From the NCBI RefSeq assembly GCF_002005425.1, contig NZ_CP019704.1, positions 1,508,001-1,572,000 of the forward strand: a stretch of DNA of 64,000 nucleotides, written 5' to 3'. How positions within the stretch are numbered: position 1 is the first letter of the stretch; every line of letters begins with the position of its first letter. A program made the position numbers and the translations under genes. The notes under the pieces were generated by a model, which was not told the origin of the DNA, did not search any database, and saw only the letters and a program-made list of their open reading frames with translations. This DNA comes from Polaribacter sp. BM10 (GTDB lineage: Bacteria; Bacteroidota; Bacteroidia; Flavobacteriales; Flavobacteriaceae). Of this stretch, positions 17,421 through 27,000 are shown piece by piece.

Positions 17421-18338
17421 ATGACAGATTATAAAAAAATTATCGAAAACATTTATCTTGATGTAAAAAATTCAGAAGATAATGGTAAAGTTGCCAACTA
17501 TATACCAGAGTTAGGTTGTATTTCTGATGAAAATTTTGGTATTAGCATTACAACTATCGAAAAACAAAATTATGGTGTTGGTGATTTTGAAAAGAAGTTT
17601 TCTATCCAAAGTATTTCAAAAATCTTATCATTAACATTAGCTTATCAATTAGAAGGAGAAAACTTGTGGCAACGTGTAGATGTAGAGCCTTCTGGCAATC
17701 CTTTTAATTCTTTACAACAATTAGAATCTGATAAAGGTATACCAAGAAATCCTTTTATAAATGCTGGTGCAATTGTAATTTGCGATGTATTAATTGGTCA
17801 TTTAAAAAACCCAAAAGAAGATTTTTTAGATTTTTGTAGAGAAATTGCAAACAATTACAATATTAATTACAACAAGAAAGTTGCTGAATCAGAAAAAAGA
17901 ACTGGTTTTAGAAATGTTGCACTTTGTAATTTTATAAAATCTTTTGGTAACATTAAAAACAATGTAAATGATGTTTTAGATTTTTATTTTCATATCTGTT
18001 CTTTAGAACTAACGTGTAAAGAGTTAACAGAAATCTTTATGTATTTAACAGAAGATAATTACACAACTCATAAAGGAAACTCGATTATAACTGAAAGTCA
18101 AACAAAAAGAATTAATGCAATAATGCTTACATGTGGTTTTTATGATGAATCTGGTGAGTTTTCTTTTCGTGTTGGTTTGCCAGGTAAATCTGGTGTTGGT
18201 GGTGGTATTGTTGCGATTCATCCAGATAAATATTGTATTGCTGTTTGGAGCCCTAAATTAAATGAAAAAGGAAATTCTTTTAAAGGAATGTTATTTTTAG
18301 AAAATTTTACTACAAAAACAGCGTCTTCTATTTTTTAA
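17421..18338 (+). CDS. glsA: Glutaminase
   Basis: Hydrolyses glutamine to glutamate and ammonia; cytoplasmic. The serine-beta-lactamase-like catalytic pair is Ser64-Ile-Ser-Lys67 in SIQSISKIL. Other family motifs are EPSGNPFNS, NPFINAGAI and, near the end, GLPGKSGVGGGI. The length of 305 residues matches the family. The next gene follows 26 bp later and may be cotranscribed. Confidence 0.93.
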   Translation: MTDYKKIIENIYLDVKNSEDNGKVANYIPELGCISDENFGISITTIEKQNYGVGDFEKKFSIQSISKILSLTLAYQLEGENLWQRVDVEPSGNPFNSLQQLESDKGIPRNPFINAGAIVICDVLIGHLKNPKEDFLDFCREIANNYNINYNKKVAESEKRTGFRNVALCNFIKSFGNIKNNVNDVLDFYFHICSLELTCKELTEIFMYLTEDNYTTHKGNSIITESQTKRINAIMLTCGFYDESGEFSFRVGLPGKSGVGGGIVAIHPDKYCIAVWSPKLNEKGNSFKGMLFLENFTTKTASSIF

Positions 18339-18364
18339 CAGTACTAATACAGATTTAAATTTCA

Positions 18365-19060
18365 ATGAGTACATCTTTAAAAATTAACAAAAACGTTAAA
18401 GAAGTTTTTAGTTTTGCTTCTTTTTTAGAAACTACTTTTAAAGATGATGTAAATGCAATTTGTTTGCAGCGTTCTTTACAGGGTAATTTTGCTGAAATAA
18501 TAGAAAAAATAATTTGTACTGATAAAATTACAGTAATCAGTGCAAAGGATTTAGCAGCTTTAAAATTGAGTACAAAAGGAAATGTAGCCCGAGAATTACT
18601 TTTAAATGACATGAAAATGTTAGAAGAAAAAGGAGCTGCACCTGTTTTAAATATCATAAAAAATTATGATGCAGATGATAGTTACCCTTTTTTTCCTACG
18701 GATGTTTACTCTTTTCACGTAGACAAATCGCCAATACCAACGGCAACTTATCTTTGTACTTATTACGGCGAAGCAAGTGAAATTGTTTCGAATTCTGAAG
18801 CAACACAAAAAATCTTGATTCCGGAAATACGAAAAGAATTATTAAAATTACACAACGGTAAAGAAGAAGGTTTTGAAACTTTTTTATCAGATTTTTATTT
18901 TGATTTGCATTACCAAGCAAATCCCAACGCACAAATTACAAATTTGGGCATTGGAAATTTCTGGAAATTAGCTGTAGATCATCCTACAAGTAAAGTTTTA
19001 CCTTGTATACACAGAGCGCCAAAAGAAAAAGGGCAAACTCGTTTACTAATGATTTGTTAG
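18365..19060 (+). CDS. DUF1826 family protein
   Basis: 231 residues, no signal peptide or TM segment. The middle part (DVYSFHVDKSPIPTATYLCTYYGEASE) and the end (PCIHRAPKEKGQTRLLMIC) fit DUF1826 as I remember it. That family is of unknown function and often sits near zinc-homeostasis genes. Nothing nearby here points to zinc. It lies directly after glsA and converges on rsmG with only four bases between their stop codons. Confidence 0.6.
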   Translation: MSTSLKINKNVKEVFSFASFLETTFKDDVNAICLQRSLQGNFAEIIEKIICTDKITVISAKDLAALKLSTKGNVARELLLNDMKMLEEKGAAPVLNIIKNYDADDSYPFFPTDVYSFHVDKSPIPTATYLCTYYGEASEIVSNSEATQKILIPEIRKELLKLHNGKEEGFETFLSDFYFDLHYQANPNAQITNLGIGNFWKLAVDHPTSKVLPCIHRAPKEKGQTRLLMIC

Positions 19061-19064
19061 GTGA

Positions 19065-19694
19065 TTAGCCTTTAAACTTCATGCCTAAATGCACTACTTT
19101 TTTTGTTTCGAAAAAATCTTCTTCAAAATAATCTGGCAAATCATAAATTGTTGCAGAAGTATATAATTTAAGCTCTTCAGACAAATCACCTCCTTTTAAA
19201 TATAAAATTCCGTTTTTTAAATCGTGATTTTGCTTTTTAGCAATTTTACCTTTTGTCCAACCAACAAAAGTTTCCATTTGTGCTACTGCTCTACTTACAA
19301 TAAAATCGTAGGTATCGTTAATTTCTTCTACTCTACAATTCGAAGTTTTTACGTTTTCTAAACCTAAGCCTTCTTTAACTTCATTTACAACTTTAATTTT
19401 TTTACCAATAGAATCTACTAAATGAAATTGAGTTTCTGGAAATAAAATTGCTAACGGAATTCCAGGAAAACCACCACCAGTACCAACATCCATAACTTTA
19501 GAACCTGGTTTAAACTGCATAACTTTTGCAATACCTAAAGAATGTAAAACGTGGCGTAAATACAACTCGTCTATATCTTTTCTAGAAACAACATTAATTT
19601 TTAAATTCCAATCTTTATACAATTCTTGCAACTTGCTAAATTGTGTTATTTGTGTTTCTGATAAATTTTTAAAATATTTGTGAATGATATCCAT
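19065..19694 (-). CDS. rsmG: 16S rRNA (guanine-527-N7) methyltransferase RsmG
   Basis: Uses SAM to methylate G527 of 16S rRNA. SAM-binding motif VMDVGTGGGFPGIPLAI is followed by FHLVDSIGKK and VSRAVA, all typical of RsmG. The chosen start gives 209 residues beginning MDIIHKYF, the normal length. The frame is open 45 bp further upstream, but a -7 box TATTTTTG (minus strand, 19721-19714) lies inside that extension, so the shorter start is preferred. Confidence 0.95.
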   Translation of the reverse strand: MDIIHKYFKNLSETQITQFSKLQELYKDWNLKINVVSRKDIDELYLRHVLHSLGIAKVMQFKPGSKVMDVGTGGGFPGIPLAILFPETQFHLVDSIGKKIKVVNEVKEGLGLENVKTSNCRVEEINDTYDFIVSRAVAQMETFVGWTKGKIAKKQNHDLKNGILYLKGGDLSEELKLYTSATIYDLPDYFEEDFFETKKVVHLGMKFKG

Positions 19695-19787
19695 CTTTGT
19701 AATGTTTGAATTGCAAAAATAGTTATTGTTAACAAACAATTAGTAACAAAACCTGACGTTTATCATAAAAAGCAATTTCAAAAAGAT

Positions 19788-19795
19788 TATTTTTG
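19788..19795 (+). promoter_or_regulatory. -7 box of the desaturase gene
   Basis: TATTTTTG, a perfect TAnnTTTG box 23 bp before the ATG. No clear TTG at -33, so strength is uncertain. Confidence 0.45.
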
Positions 19796-19817
19796 CAAAT
19801 CAATATTAAAACACTGA

Positions 19818-20909
19818 ATGAAAACAATAACTTTCTCTAGAGTCGATAAAGCTAAATTCTTTAGAACTCTAAACAAAAGAGTAAATACATATTTTAAAGA
19901 AAACGATATTAAAAGAACAGGAAACTGGAAATTGTACTCAAAAGCAATTATTATGTTTTCTCTATTTTTAATTCCGTTTATACTAGTTTTAACTGTATCA
20001 ATGCCACAATGGGCAATGGCTTTATTAATGGTTTTAACAGGTGTTGGTATGGCAGGCGTTGGTATGAATGTTATGCACGATGCTAACCATGAATCTTTCT
20101 CTAAAAGAAAATGGGTGAATAAACTAATGGGTAGCAGCATTTATATTTTAGCTGGTAACGTGTACAACTGGAAAGTACAACACAATGTTTTACACCATAC
20201 ATTCACAAACGTAGAAGGTCATGACGAAGACATTGACGCTGGTAGAATAATACGTTTTTCACAACATTCTAAATGGTTTAACATTCATAAATTTCAAAAA
20301 TATTATTCTATTTTCTTATACGGTTTGTTAACAATAAACTGGGCAATTACTACAGATGTAAAACAAATGCGTAGGTATTTAAAAAGAAAATTATCTTATG
20401 GTAAATTTCCGAATCCTGCTACAGAATGGACAAAATTAGTAATCTCGAAAATAGCCTATTATGCACTATGGATTGCTTTACCAATTTTAGTATTAGATAT
20501 TTCTTGGTGGAAAGTAATTATTGGCTTTTTTGTAATGCATTATACTGCTGGTATGATTTTGAGTTTGGTTTTTCAATTAGCACACATTGTACCAAATACA
20601 GACATGCCATTACCAGATAAAGACGGTAATTTAGAACACACTTGGGCAGTCCATCAATTATATACCACATCTAACTTTGCTCCTAGTAATTGGTTGGTAA
20701 ACTTCTATACGGGTGGTTTAAATCATCAGGTTGAACATCATATTTTTCCACACATTTCTCATGTACATTATAATAAATTAGCTAAAATTGTAAAAGAAAC
20801 TGCAAGTGAGTTTAATTTACCTTATAATGAATACGATACCATGCGTAAAGCAATTATAGAACATTTTAGACACTTAGGAGTTTTAGGAAAAAACCCAGAA
20901 ATAGCATAA
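19818..20909 (+). CDS. Membrane fatty-acid desaturase (front-end / acyl-lipid type)
   Basis: Di-iron membrane enzyme that introduces a double bond into an acyl chain, probably part of membrane-fluidity control in the cold. The three histidine boxes are HDANH at 87-91, HNVLHH at 122-127 and QVEHH near 304-308. The Q in the third box is the mark of the front-end/linoleoyl-CoA-desaturase-like group. There are four or more TM helices and no fused cytochrome b5 domain. Regiospecificity cannot be read from sequence. The following aminotransferase starts 29 bp later, possibly cotranscribed. Confidence 0.9.
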   Translation: MKTITFSRVDKAKFFRTLNKRVNTYFKENDIKRTGNWKLYSKAIIMFSLFLIPFILVLTVSMPQWAMALLMVLTGVGMAGVGMNVMHDANHESFSKRKWVNKLMGSSIYILAGNVYNWKVQHNVLHHTFTNVEGHDEDIDAGRIIRFSQHSKWFNIHKFQKYYSIFLYGLLTINWAITTDVKQMRRYLKRKLSYGKFPNPATEWTKLVISKIAYYALWIALPILVLDISWWKVIIGFFVMHYTAGMILSLVFQLAHIVPNTDMPLPDKDGNLEHTWAVHQLYTTSNFAPSNWLVNFYTGGLNHQVEHHIFPHISHVHYNKLAKIVKETASEFNLPYNEYDTMRKAIIEHFRHLGVLGKNPEIA

Positions 20910-20938
20910 CAAAAACACACAACTAACAGTAGTACACA

Positions 20939-22126
20939 ATGAAACATCCATTATCGGACAGAATTAACAGTTTACCTGTTTCGCAAACATTAGCAATGGC
21001 TGCTAAAGCCAGAGAGTTAAAGGCAGAAGGAAAAGATATTATAAGTTTAAGTTTAGGAGAACCAGATTTTAACACTCCAGACTTTATAAAAGAAGCGGCA
21101 ATAGAAGCTGTAAATCAAAACTATAATTCTTACACGCCAGTAGACGGTTATTTAGAGTTAAAAGAAGCAATTTGCACAAAATTTGAACGTGATAATAATA
21201 TTAATTACAAACCAAATCAAATTGTAGTTTCTACAGGTGCAAAACAGTCTATTGCAAATGTTGCTCAAGTATTGTTAAACCCAGGTGACGAAGTTTTATT
21301 ACCTGCACCATATTGGGTTAGTTATTCTGCAATATCTATATTAAGTCAGGCTAAATTTGTTGAAATTCCGTCTTCAATAGACGACGATTTTAAAATTACG
21401 CCAGCGCAATTAGAACGTGCAATTACGCCAAAAACAAAAATGATTTTCTTTAACTCGCCAAACAACCCAAGTGGTTCTATGTACAGCGAAGAAGAATACA
21501 GAGCTTTAGCAGCTGTATTAGAAAACCATCCGCAAGTTTATATATTATCAGATGAAATTTACGAACATATAAACTACGGTGCAAAGCCTTTTAGTTTTGC
21601 TGCCATAGAAAGCATGTACGATAGAACAATAACTGTAAATGGTTTAGCAAAAGCATTTGCCATGACAGGTTGGAGAATCGGTTATATTGGTGCCCCAGAA
21701 TGGATTGCAAAAGCGTGTACTAAAATGCAAGGTCAAGTTACTTCTGGCACAAACTGTATTGCGCAAAGAGCTGCAATTACAGCTGTATTAGCGCCAGTTT
21801 CTAAAATACAATATATGGTAGACGAATTTAGAACTCGTAGAGATCTTGTTGTTGGTCTATTAAGAGAAATAGAAGGTTTTAAAGTAAATGTACCAGAAGG
21901 TGCTTTTTACGTTTTCCCAGATATTTCTGCATTTTTTGGCAAAACAATAGACGGTGTTACCATTGAAAATGCAAGCGATTTTTCTTTATTTATTCTAGAA
22001 AAAGCAAATGTTGCAACAGTAACTGGTGAAGCCTTTGGTGCGCCAAATTGTATTAGAATGTCTTATGCAGCATCAGAATTGCAGTTAAGAGAAGCAATTA
22101 AAAGAATTAAACAAGCTTTAAGTTAA
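20939..22126 (+). CDS. PLP-dependent aminotransferase, class I (aspartate aminotransferase type)
   Basis: 395 residues, the usual length. PLP-binding residues are visible: N175 (in NNPSG), D205 (SDEIYE) and Schiff-base K238 in VNGLAKAFAMTGWRIGY, with R246 beyond it. A conserved Arg near the C-terminus (CIRMSYA) would bind the substrate carboxylate. The closest group is the bacterial 1-gamma aspartate/prephenate aminotransferases; the exact substrate is not certain. Confidence 0.9.
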   Translation: MKHPLSDRINSLPVSQTLAMAAKARELKAEGKDIISLSLGEPDFNTPDFIKEAAIEAVNQNYNSYTPVDGYLELKEAICTKFERDNNINYKPNQIVVSTGAKQSIANVAQVLLNPGDEVLLPAPYWVSYSAISILSQAKFVEIPSSIDDDFKITPAQLERAITPKTKMIFFNSPNNPSGSMYSEEEYRALAAVLENHPQVYILSDEIYEHINYGAKPFSFAAIESMYDRTITVNGLAKAFAMTGWRIGYIGAPEWIAKACTKMQGQVTSGTNCIAQRAAITAVLAPVSKIQYMVDEFRTRRDLVVGLLREIEGFKVNVPEGAFYVFPDISAFFGKTIDGVTIENASDFSLFILEKANVATVTGEAFGAPNCIRMSYAASELQLREAIKRIKQALS

Positions 22127-22146
22127 AAGCAAAACATAAATTATTT

Positions 22147-22182
22147 AAAAATCCATCTTGTTTTAAGATGGATTTTTTTTTG
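22147..22182 (+). terminator. Terminator of the aminotransferase gene
   Basis: Stem AAAAATCCATCTT / AAGATGGATTTTT with a five-base loop, followed by more T's. Confidence 0.88.
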
Positions 22183-22186
22183 TTTT

Positions 22187-22275
22187 AGCGTGCCCTTTCA
22201 GGTCAGGCTTTTGCACTCGCTTTTTGTTCATACTTCACAAAAGAGCTCAAACAAATGCTGCAATCCTTCACGCAT
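22187..22275 (-). repeat. Intergenic hairpin repeat, copy B
   Basis: Read on the minus strand it matches copy A over GATTGCAGCAT.TGTTTGAGCTCTTTT, loop, AAAAAGCGAGTGC and AAAGC, and shares GACCTGAAAGG with copy C. Its ends carry the inverted pentamers GCGTG (22188-22192) and CACGC (22269-22273). It lies between the aminotransferase terminator and a small minus-strand gene. Confidence 0.7.
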
Positions 22276-22305
22276 GCATACTTGCCAACTATTTTAAATA
22301 AGCTA

Positions 22306-22521
22306 TTAAATAGAAATCATAACCAATGCAAATACAAATAAAGAAACTTGTAAAATAACTGCAGTTTGACTTTCTTGTCTTGTTTGATGATTAAAAACAA
22401 AGCTTTTTATTTTAGAAATAGACTTTCCTTTTTCTCTAACAATACTATTTTTTATTACTTTCTTATAACTAGAAGTTAAAATTCCTCTTTCTAATACGGT
22501 AGTTGATTGTAAATATTTCAT
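22306..22521 (-). CDS. Small membrane protein, hypothetical
   Basis: 71 residues: a basic N-terminal two thirds (many Lys, Arg, Ser) and one hydrophobic C-terminal segment, AVILQVSLFVFALVMISI, likely a single TM helix ending at the stop. Codon use is like that of neighbours and the frame does not shadow another gene. No family is recognised. It is divergent from the DUF4407 gene, itself a membrane protein. Confidence 0.45.
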   Translation of the reverse strand: MKYLQSTTVLERGILTSSYKKVIKNSIVREKGKSISKIKSFVFNHQTRQESQTAVILQVSLFVFALVMISI

Positions 22522-22622
22522 GGTATTTGGTTTTATTGATTTATACTAAGAAGACGACATCTAACACTCTTTGTTACAGACTAAAAGTTTCTAAAAAGTA
22601 AAATAAATTCATTTTTCTAGCG

Positions 22623-23789
22623 TTGATGGTTTACGACAACGAGAAAAAAATTGATAAAAATTTTCTATCAACAACTAAATTGCATCTTATGCTTAAAAAA
22701 TTCTTTATTATTTGCTCTGGTGCAGATAAAAATCTTCTAAATAATTGTGCCGACGGAGAGCAAAATAAATATGTTGGTATTGGTGCAACTGTATTTTTTA
22801 CAGCAATTATGGCTACAATTTCTGCAAGTTATGCGTTATATACTGTTTTCGATACTGTTTTTACTGCTCTTATTTTTGGAGTAGTTTGGGGTTTGCTAAT
22901 TTTTAATTTAGACAGATTTATAGTGGCTACAATTAAAAAAAGAGATTCTAAATGGAAAGAGTTTTTACAAGCATCACCAAGAATTATATTGGCAATTATT
23001 ATTGCAATAGTTATTTCTAAACCACTAGAATTAAAGTTATTCGAAAAAGAGATCAATCAGGTTTTGTTAACAGAAAAAAATCAAATGACTTTAGATAACA
23101 AAACTCAAATAGCCGCACAATTTAATCCGGAAATCGCTAAAATTAATAGCGAAATCGATGCTTTAAAAACTGAAATCGTCGAAAAAGAAATTATTACTAA
23201 TGCGTTATATGACACTTATATTGCCGAAGCAGAAGGAAGAAAAGGAACCAAACTATTAGGTAAAGGACCTGTCTATAAAGAAAAAAGAGAAAAACACGAT
23301 ACTGCTTTAGCTGAATTAAACCAACTTAAAAAAGACAATGCTGCAAAAATAGAAACCAAAGAATTAGCAATTGCCGCTTTAATTGAAAATCAGAAATTAA
23401 ATGAGTCTAAAACACAACCCATCATTGCAAATTTTGACGGTTTGATGGCTCGAGTAAATGCATTAAACAAATTGCCTTGGTTGCCATCATTTTTTATTTT
23501 CTTGTTGTTTTTAGCCATAGAAACATCGCCAATTTTTGCAAAGTTAATTGCTCCGAAAGGTGAATATGATTTTAAACTAGAAGAACAAGAATCTGCTATT
23601 AAAACTTGGGTGCAACAACAAGTACACCAAAGAGAAGTAATGTTGGCTGCTGATATAGACTTGAATAATAAAGTCTATAAAGATATGGCCGAAGAAGAAG
23701 AGTTGTATAAATACAAACAAAAAATGGCTCGCGATTTAATGAAATTGCAAGCCGATTCTTTTTATAAAAAGCAACAAAAAATGTTGTAA
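22623..23789 (+). CDS. DUF4407 family membrane protein
   Basis: 388 residues. Two TM helices lie around residues 57-75 and 80-100 and a third near 120-140. A long Glu/Lys-rich helical region (about 145-280, probable coiled coil) follows, then a fourth TM helix (PSFFIFLLFLAIETSPIFAKL) and a charged C-terminal helix. This layout and LIFNLDRFIVATIKKRD fit DUF4407, of unknown function. A second possible start at 22689 (MLKKFFIICSGAD) resembles the usual N-terminus of the family and may be the real one. Confidence 0.8.
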   Translation: MMVYDNEKKIDKNFLSTTKLHLMLKKFFIICSGADKNLLNNCADGEQNKYVGIGATVFFTAIMATISASYALYTVFDTVFTALIFGVVWGLLIFNLDRFIVATIKKRDSKWKEFLQASPRIILAIIIAIVISKPLELKLFEKEINQVLLTEKNQMTLDNKTQIAAQFNPEIAKINSEIDALKTEIVEKEIITNALYDTYIAEAEGRKGTKLLGKGPVYKEKREKHDTALAELNQLKKDNAAKIETKELAIAALIENQKLNESKTQPIIANFDGLMARVNALNKLPWLPSFFIFLLFLAIETSPIFAKLIAPKGEYDFKLEEQESAIKTWVQQQVHQREVMLAADIDLNNKVYKDMAEEEELYKYKQKMARDLMKLQADSFYKKQQKML

Positions 23790-23810
23790 TGCTATTTGTT
23801 AGCAGGTAGT

Positions 23811-23892
23811 TGCGTTAGCGATTGCAACGGCATCCTTTTTTGAGGTACGAAAAAAAGATATAGTGAAAAGCGCGACCTGAAAGGTAACGCCC
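23811..23892 (+). repeat. Intergenic hairpin repeat, copy C
   Basis: Bounded by the inverted hexamers GCGTTA (23812-23817) and TAACGC (23885-23890). Inside are GATTGCAACGGCATCC, a T-run, a short loop, an A-run, GATATAGTGAAAAGC and GCGACCTGAAAGG. This matches copies A and B in layout and in several sequence blocks. It lies between the DUF4407 and phnA genes, which converge; no separate terminator is present, so the hairpin may serve as one. Confidence 0.65.
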
Positions 23893-23936
23893 AACTTCTC
23901 GATACAATTTTCTTTAAGAAATTTACTCGAAGCTGC

Positions 23937-24527
23937 TTACTCTTTTTCTGCCATTTTTTTAACGTAATCTGTAATAATTACAATTTGTGTTGGCCCTACT
24001 TTACCTTCTATATATTTTGCATTTTCGTGATCTAAAGAAATTCTGCGAACTGCTGTACCTTGTTTGGCAACCATACTAGAACCTTTTACTTTTAAGTCTT
24101 TAATTAAAACAACAGAATCTCCGGCTTGTAAAATAGCACCATTGGCATCTCTATGAATAATTTTTTCACTTTCGTCTAAATGATCTCCAGATTCTTTAGC
24201 GTAACGTAAATCGTCATCTTCTAAATACATCATATCTAACAAATCTTGTGGCCAACCTTCGTTTTTTAAACGAGAAAGCATTCTCCAAGCAACAACCTTT
24301 ACAGCTCTGTGCTCAGACCACATAGCATCATTTAAACAACGCCAATGATTGGCATCTGTAGCTTCTGGATTTTCTATTTGAGTTATACAAGTTTCGCAAG
24401 CTAACAAACTACCATCTACACCACCTGTAGAAGTTGGTTTTACTTCGTAAATTGATAAATTATTTGTTGCAGTACATAATTCGCATTGGTTACCGCTTCT
24501 GCTTTCTAATTCTTGTTGTAAACTCAT
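23937..24527 (-). CDS. PhnA domain protein
   Basis: 196 residues. The N-terminal part holds a zinc-ribbon pair, CELC near residues 15-18 and CETC near 45-48. The C-terminal part (from about 128, DANGAILQAGDSVVLIKDLKVKG) is the PhnA SH3-like domain. PhnA proteins were named from the E. coli phosphonate region, but their role is unclear; no phosphonate genes are nearby. A minus-strand -7 box TACTTTTG (24553-24546) precedes the ATG. Confidence 0.88.
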   Translation of the reverse strand: MSLQQELESRSGNQCELCTATNNLSIYEVKPTSTGGVDGSLLACETCITQIENPEATDANHWRCLNDAMWSEHRAVKVVAWRMLSRLKNEGWPQDLLDMMYLEDDDLRYAKESGDHLDESEKIIHRDANGAILQAGDSVVLIKDLKVKGSSMVAKQGTAVRRISLDHENAKYIEGKVGPTQIVIITDYVKKMAEKE

Positions 24528-24576
24528 TATTTATTTTTTATACAGCAAAAGTACATTTTAAAATTAGTTATACTAA

Positions 24577-26973
24577 TTACTGCTGCACTTTTAAGATTAA
24601 AAGATTTTTACTGTTTTTAATTTCTGTTTGATTTAGCATCATTTTTACATACTCGCCATTTAAGTATTTTTGGGCTTGGTCTTTATAATGCTTGCTAAAT
24701 ACACGACCAGATTGACCTGTTGGTATAATAGCCAAACTATTTTCTACATCAGAAAAATCGACAACTCTTCTTGTAGATGGTCCTGCTTTTACTTTGTAAT
24801 ATCCTGTAGAATCGATATCGTAAATTTGATTGTTTATTACTTGGTCTCCGCCATTGGTTCTAAACGGGCCAACATTAAAGTATTTTCTAAGCAAAGCTAC
24901 TTCGCCAACAGCATGTTTGTGTTCTACGGTTAGTACTCTTTCCCATTTCCAGCCAGCAACATTGGCTCCTAATTGATTTTCTAAAAACTGAAATGCTTTT
25001 TTAAATGATGTAGTAACTATCTCTTGTTTGGTTTCTATTTTATTAACAGTATTCACATTATCCCACCAAACAGAATTTTCTCTTTTTGCTTGAACGGGCA
25101 ACACTTTTTCTACAAAAGGCGTGTTTATAAATTGAAAATATCCTTTTTGCATTTCGTCTGCAAAAGTATTTTTTTGAAACTCGTAAATAAATCTATTATA
25201 AATTGTAGGCGCAACTTCTTCTTTATCGAAATTACCTTGCCATTTATTTAAAATAGCAACGGCTGTTTTTTCACTTGCAGAAAAATCACTTTGATCTAAT
25301 GCTGCTATTAAATCCTTAGAAATTTCTGGTATAACGGGCGATGTAACATCCATAAGCATTTTTGCAACATCTTCTTTAGACCAATCGTTTTTAGGAGTTA
25401 ACAAATTTTCTATTCTTTTAGCTCTATCTTCTACTAAATAATAACCAGGATATAATTTATTCTGAATAGAATCTGGTTGATTATTTGCAGAATATACATA
25501 ATTACTTGTAGGGTTAATGGCTTGCGGATTTTCATCAAAATCTATATAATTTAAAATCTCATCTGTACCAGAAGATCCGTTTAAAAATGTTTTTGTGTAC
25601 AAAGAATCTCTGTAATTATACAATTTACCAGAAGCAAACCATGCAATATTATTTTTAGCATCTCCGTACATCATATTTAAACCAGGCGCATGCAGCTTAC
25701 TTGCCCCCTTTTTAAAATCTGATAAAGATTTTGCATGAGAAATTTCATAAGCAACATCCATTATTTGGTTTTCTAACATGGTATAAATCCATTGCATTGC
25801 TATTGGTTTTTCTGTTTGCAATTGGTCTATAATTCCGTTCATTAACGGCCCATGTTTACTAACTTTTATTGTGTACAAAGAATCATTAGCGTCTTTAACT
25901 TTTAATGTTTTTTCAATTTTCTTGTAATTTAGGACTTCATTTTTGTACAAATATTGGTTTTCATTTTCTGGGTTGTTCTGTTCAATATAAAAATCGATAT
26001 CATCGTTCTCGAACATTGTTAAACCATATGCGTAATCTTTATTATGTCCTAAAAGAGGAAAAGGAACTAATGCCAAATGAAAACCATACATTTCATAATT
26101 TGGAGTTTTTATATGTGCTTGATACCAAACAGAAGGTTGCGAATAACCAATATGAGGATCGTTTGCAAAAATTACCTTTCCGTTTTTTGTTTTATCTGCG
26201 CCAATAACCCAAGAATTACTTCCAATAAAAGGAGCTATTGGCAATACTGCTGTAAGATTTTGCATTGCTTCTGAAAAAGCACCTGTTATTTCTGCATTCT
26301 TTTCGTTAGGAATTAGTGTTAAATTTTTATCTTCTACACCAATCAATTCATTAAAATATGTGCTACCTAATTTTTCTTTAATTTCATTAAGCATTGGATC
26401 TGTTTTATGCGCAATTGCAAAACTAAAAGCCATATAACCAAATACATTATACATATCTTTTAGCGTATATTTTTCTTTTTTTACGCCAACCAATCGATAT
26501 TCTATCGGTGTTGTTCCGTTTTCTATATATTGATTTATTCCGTCTAAATAAGCCATAGCCATTTTATAAGCTTCAGAATTCTTATCTAAATTTTGTATTG
26601 TTTCTTCTGATGCTTCTTCGATTCCTAAACCAGAAAATAGTTTATCTGTGCGTATTAACTTTTCTCCGAAAATTTCAGCCAACCTTCCGGCAGCAATTCT
26701 TCTAATCAGTTCCATTTGCCACAATCTATCTTGCGCATGCACATAACCTAAAGCCACATATGCATCTTTTTGGTTTTCTGCTGTTATGTGTGGCACACCT
26801 ATTTCATCAAAATAAACCGCTACATCTTTTGTTGTATTTTTTAATTGAATTTCGCCATTGTATGTTGGTTTTAAACTATTAAAATAAATCCAACTTGCTA
26901 TTCCTAAACTTATTATTATAACAATTAAAATAGCTACGGTTTTTTTGATAATTTTCATCGAAATGTGTTTCAT
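24577..26973 (-). CDS. Penicillin-acylase-family hydrolase (Ntn hydrolase)
   Basis: 798 residues with an N-terminal hydrophobic anchor (AILIVIIISLGIASWIYF). The family makes one precursor that cuts itself before a Ser, which becomes the N-terminal nucleophile of the beta chain. Here the site is Gly251-Ser252 in IGSNSWVIGADKT, followed by FANDPHIG. Substrates in the family include penicillins and acyl-homoserine lactones; none can be predicted. The chain is complete. A second start five codons downstream (MKIIKK) is equally possible. Confidence 0.88.
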   Translation of the reverse strand: MKHISMKIIKKTVAILIVIIISLGIASWIYFNSLKPTYNGEIQLKNTTKDVAVYFDEIGVPHITAENQKDAYVALGYVHAQDRLWQMELIRRIAAGRLAEIFGEKLIRTDKLFSGLGIEEASEETIQNLDKNSEAYKMAMAYLDGINQYIENGTTPIEYRLVGVKKEKYTLKDMYNVFGYMAFSFAIAHKTDPMLNEIKEKLGSTYFNELIGVEDKNLTLIPNEKNAEITGAFSEAMQNLTAVLPIAPFIGSNSWVIGADKTKNGKVIFANDPHIGYSQPSVWYQAHIKTPNYEMYGFHLALVPFPLLGHNKDYAYGLTMFENDDIDFYIEQNNPENENQYLYKNEVLNYKKIEKTLKVKDANDSLYTIKVSKHGPLMNGIIDQLQTEKPIAMQWIYTMLENQIMDVAYEISHAKSLSDFKKGASKLHAPGLNMMYGDAKNNIAWFASGKLYNYRDSLYTKTFLNGSSGTDEILNYIDFDENPQAINPTSNYVYSANNQPDSIQNKLYPGYYLVEDRAKRIENLLTPKNDWSKEDVAKMLMDVTSPVIPEISKDLIAALDQSDFSASEKTAVAILNKWQGNFDKEEVAPTIYNRFIYEFQKNTFADEMQKGYFQFINTPFVEKVLPVQAKRENSVWWDNVNTVNKIETKQEIVTTSFKKAFQFLENQLGANVAGWKWERVLTVEHKHAVGEVALLRKYFNVGPFRTNGGDQVINNQIYDIDSTGYYKVKAGPSTRRVVDFSDVENSLAIIPTGQSGRVFSKHYKDQAQKYLNGEYVKMMLNQTEIKNSKNLLILKVQQ

Positions 26974-27000
26974 AAATCCAAAGATAATAGATTTAAATTG

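Noticed and set aside
19695..19739. Longer N-terminus for RsmG
   Set aside because: A perfect -7 box lies inside it and the family normally begins close to MDIIHKYF.
24577..26973. Quorum-quenching acylase
   Set aside because: The Ntn-hydrolase family is clear, but nothing in the sequence distinguishes homoserine-lactone acylases from other members.
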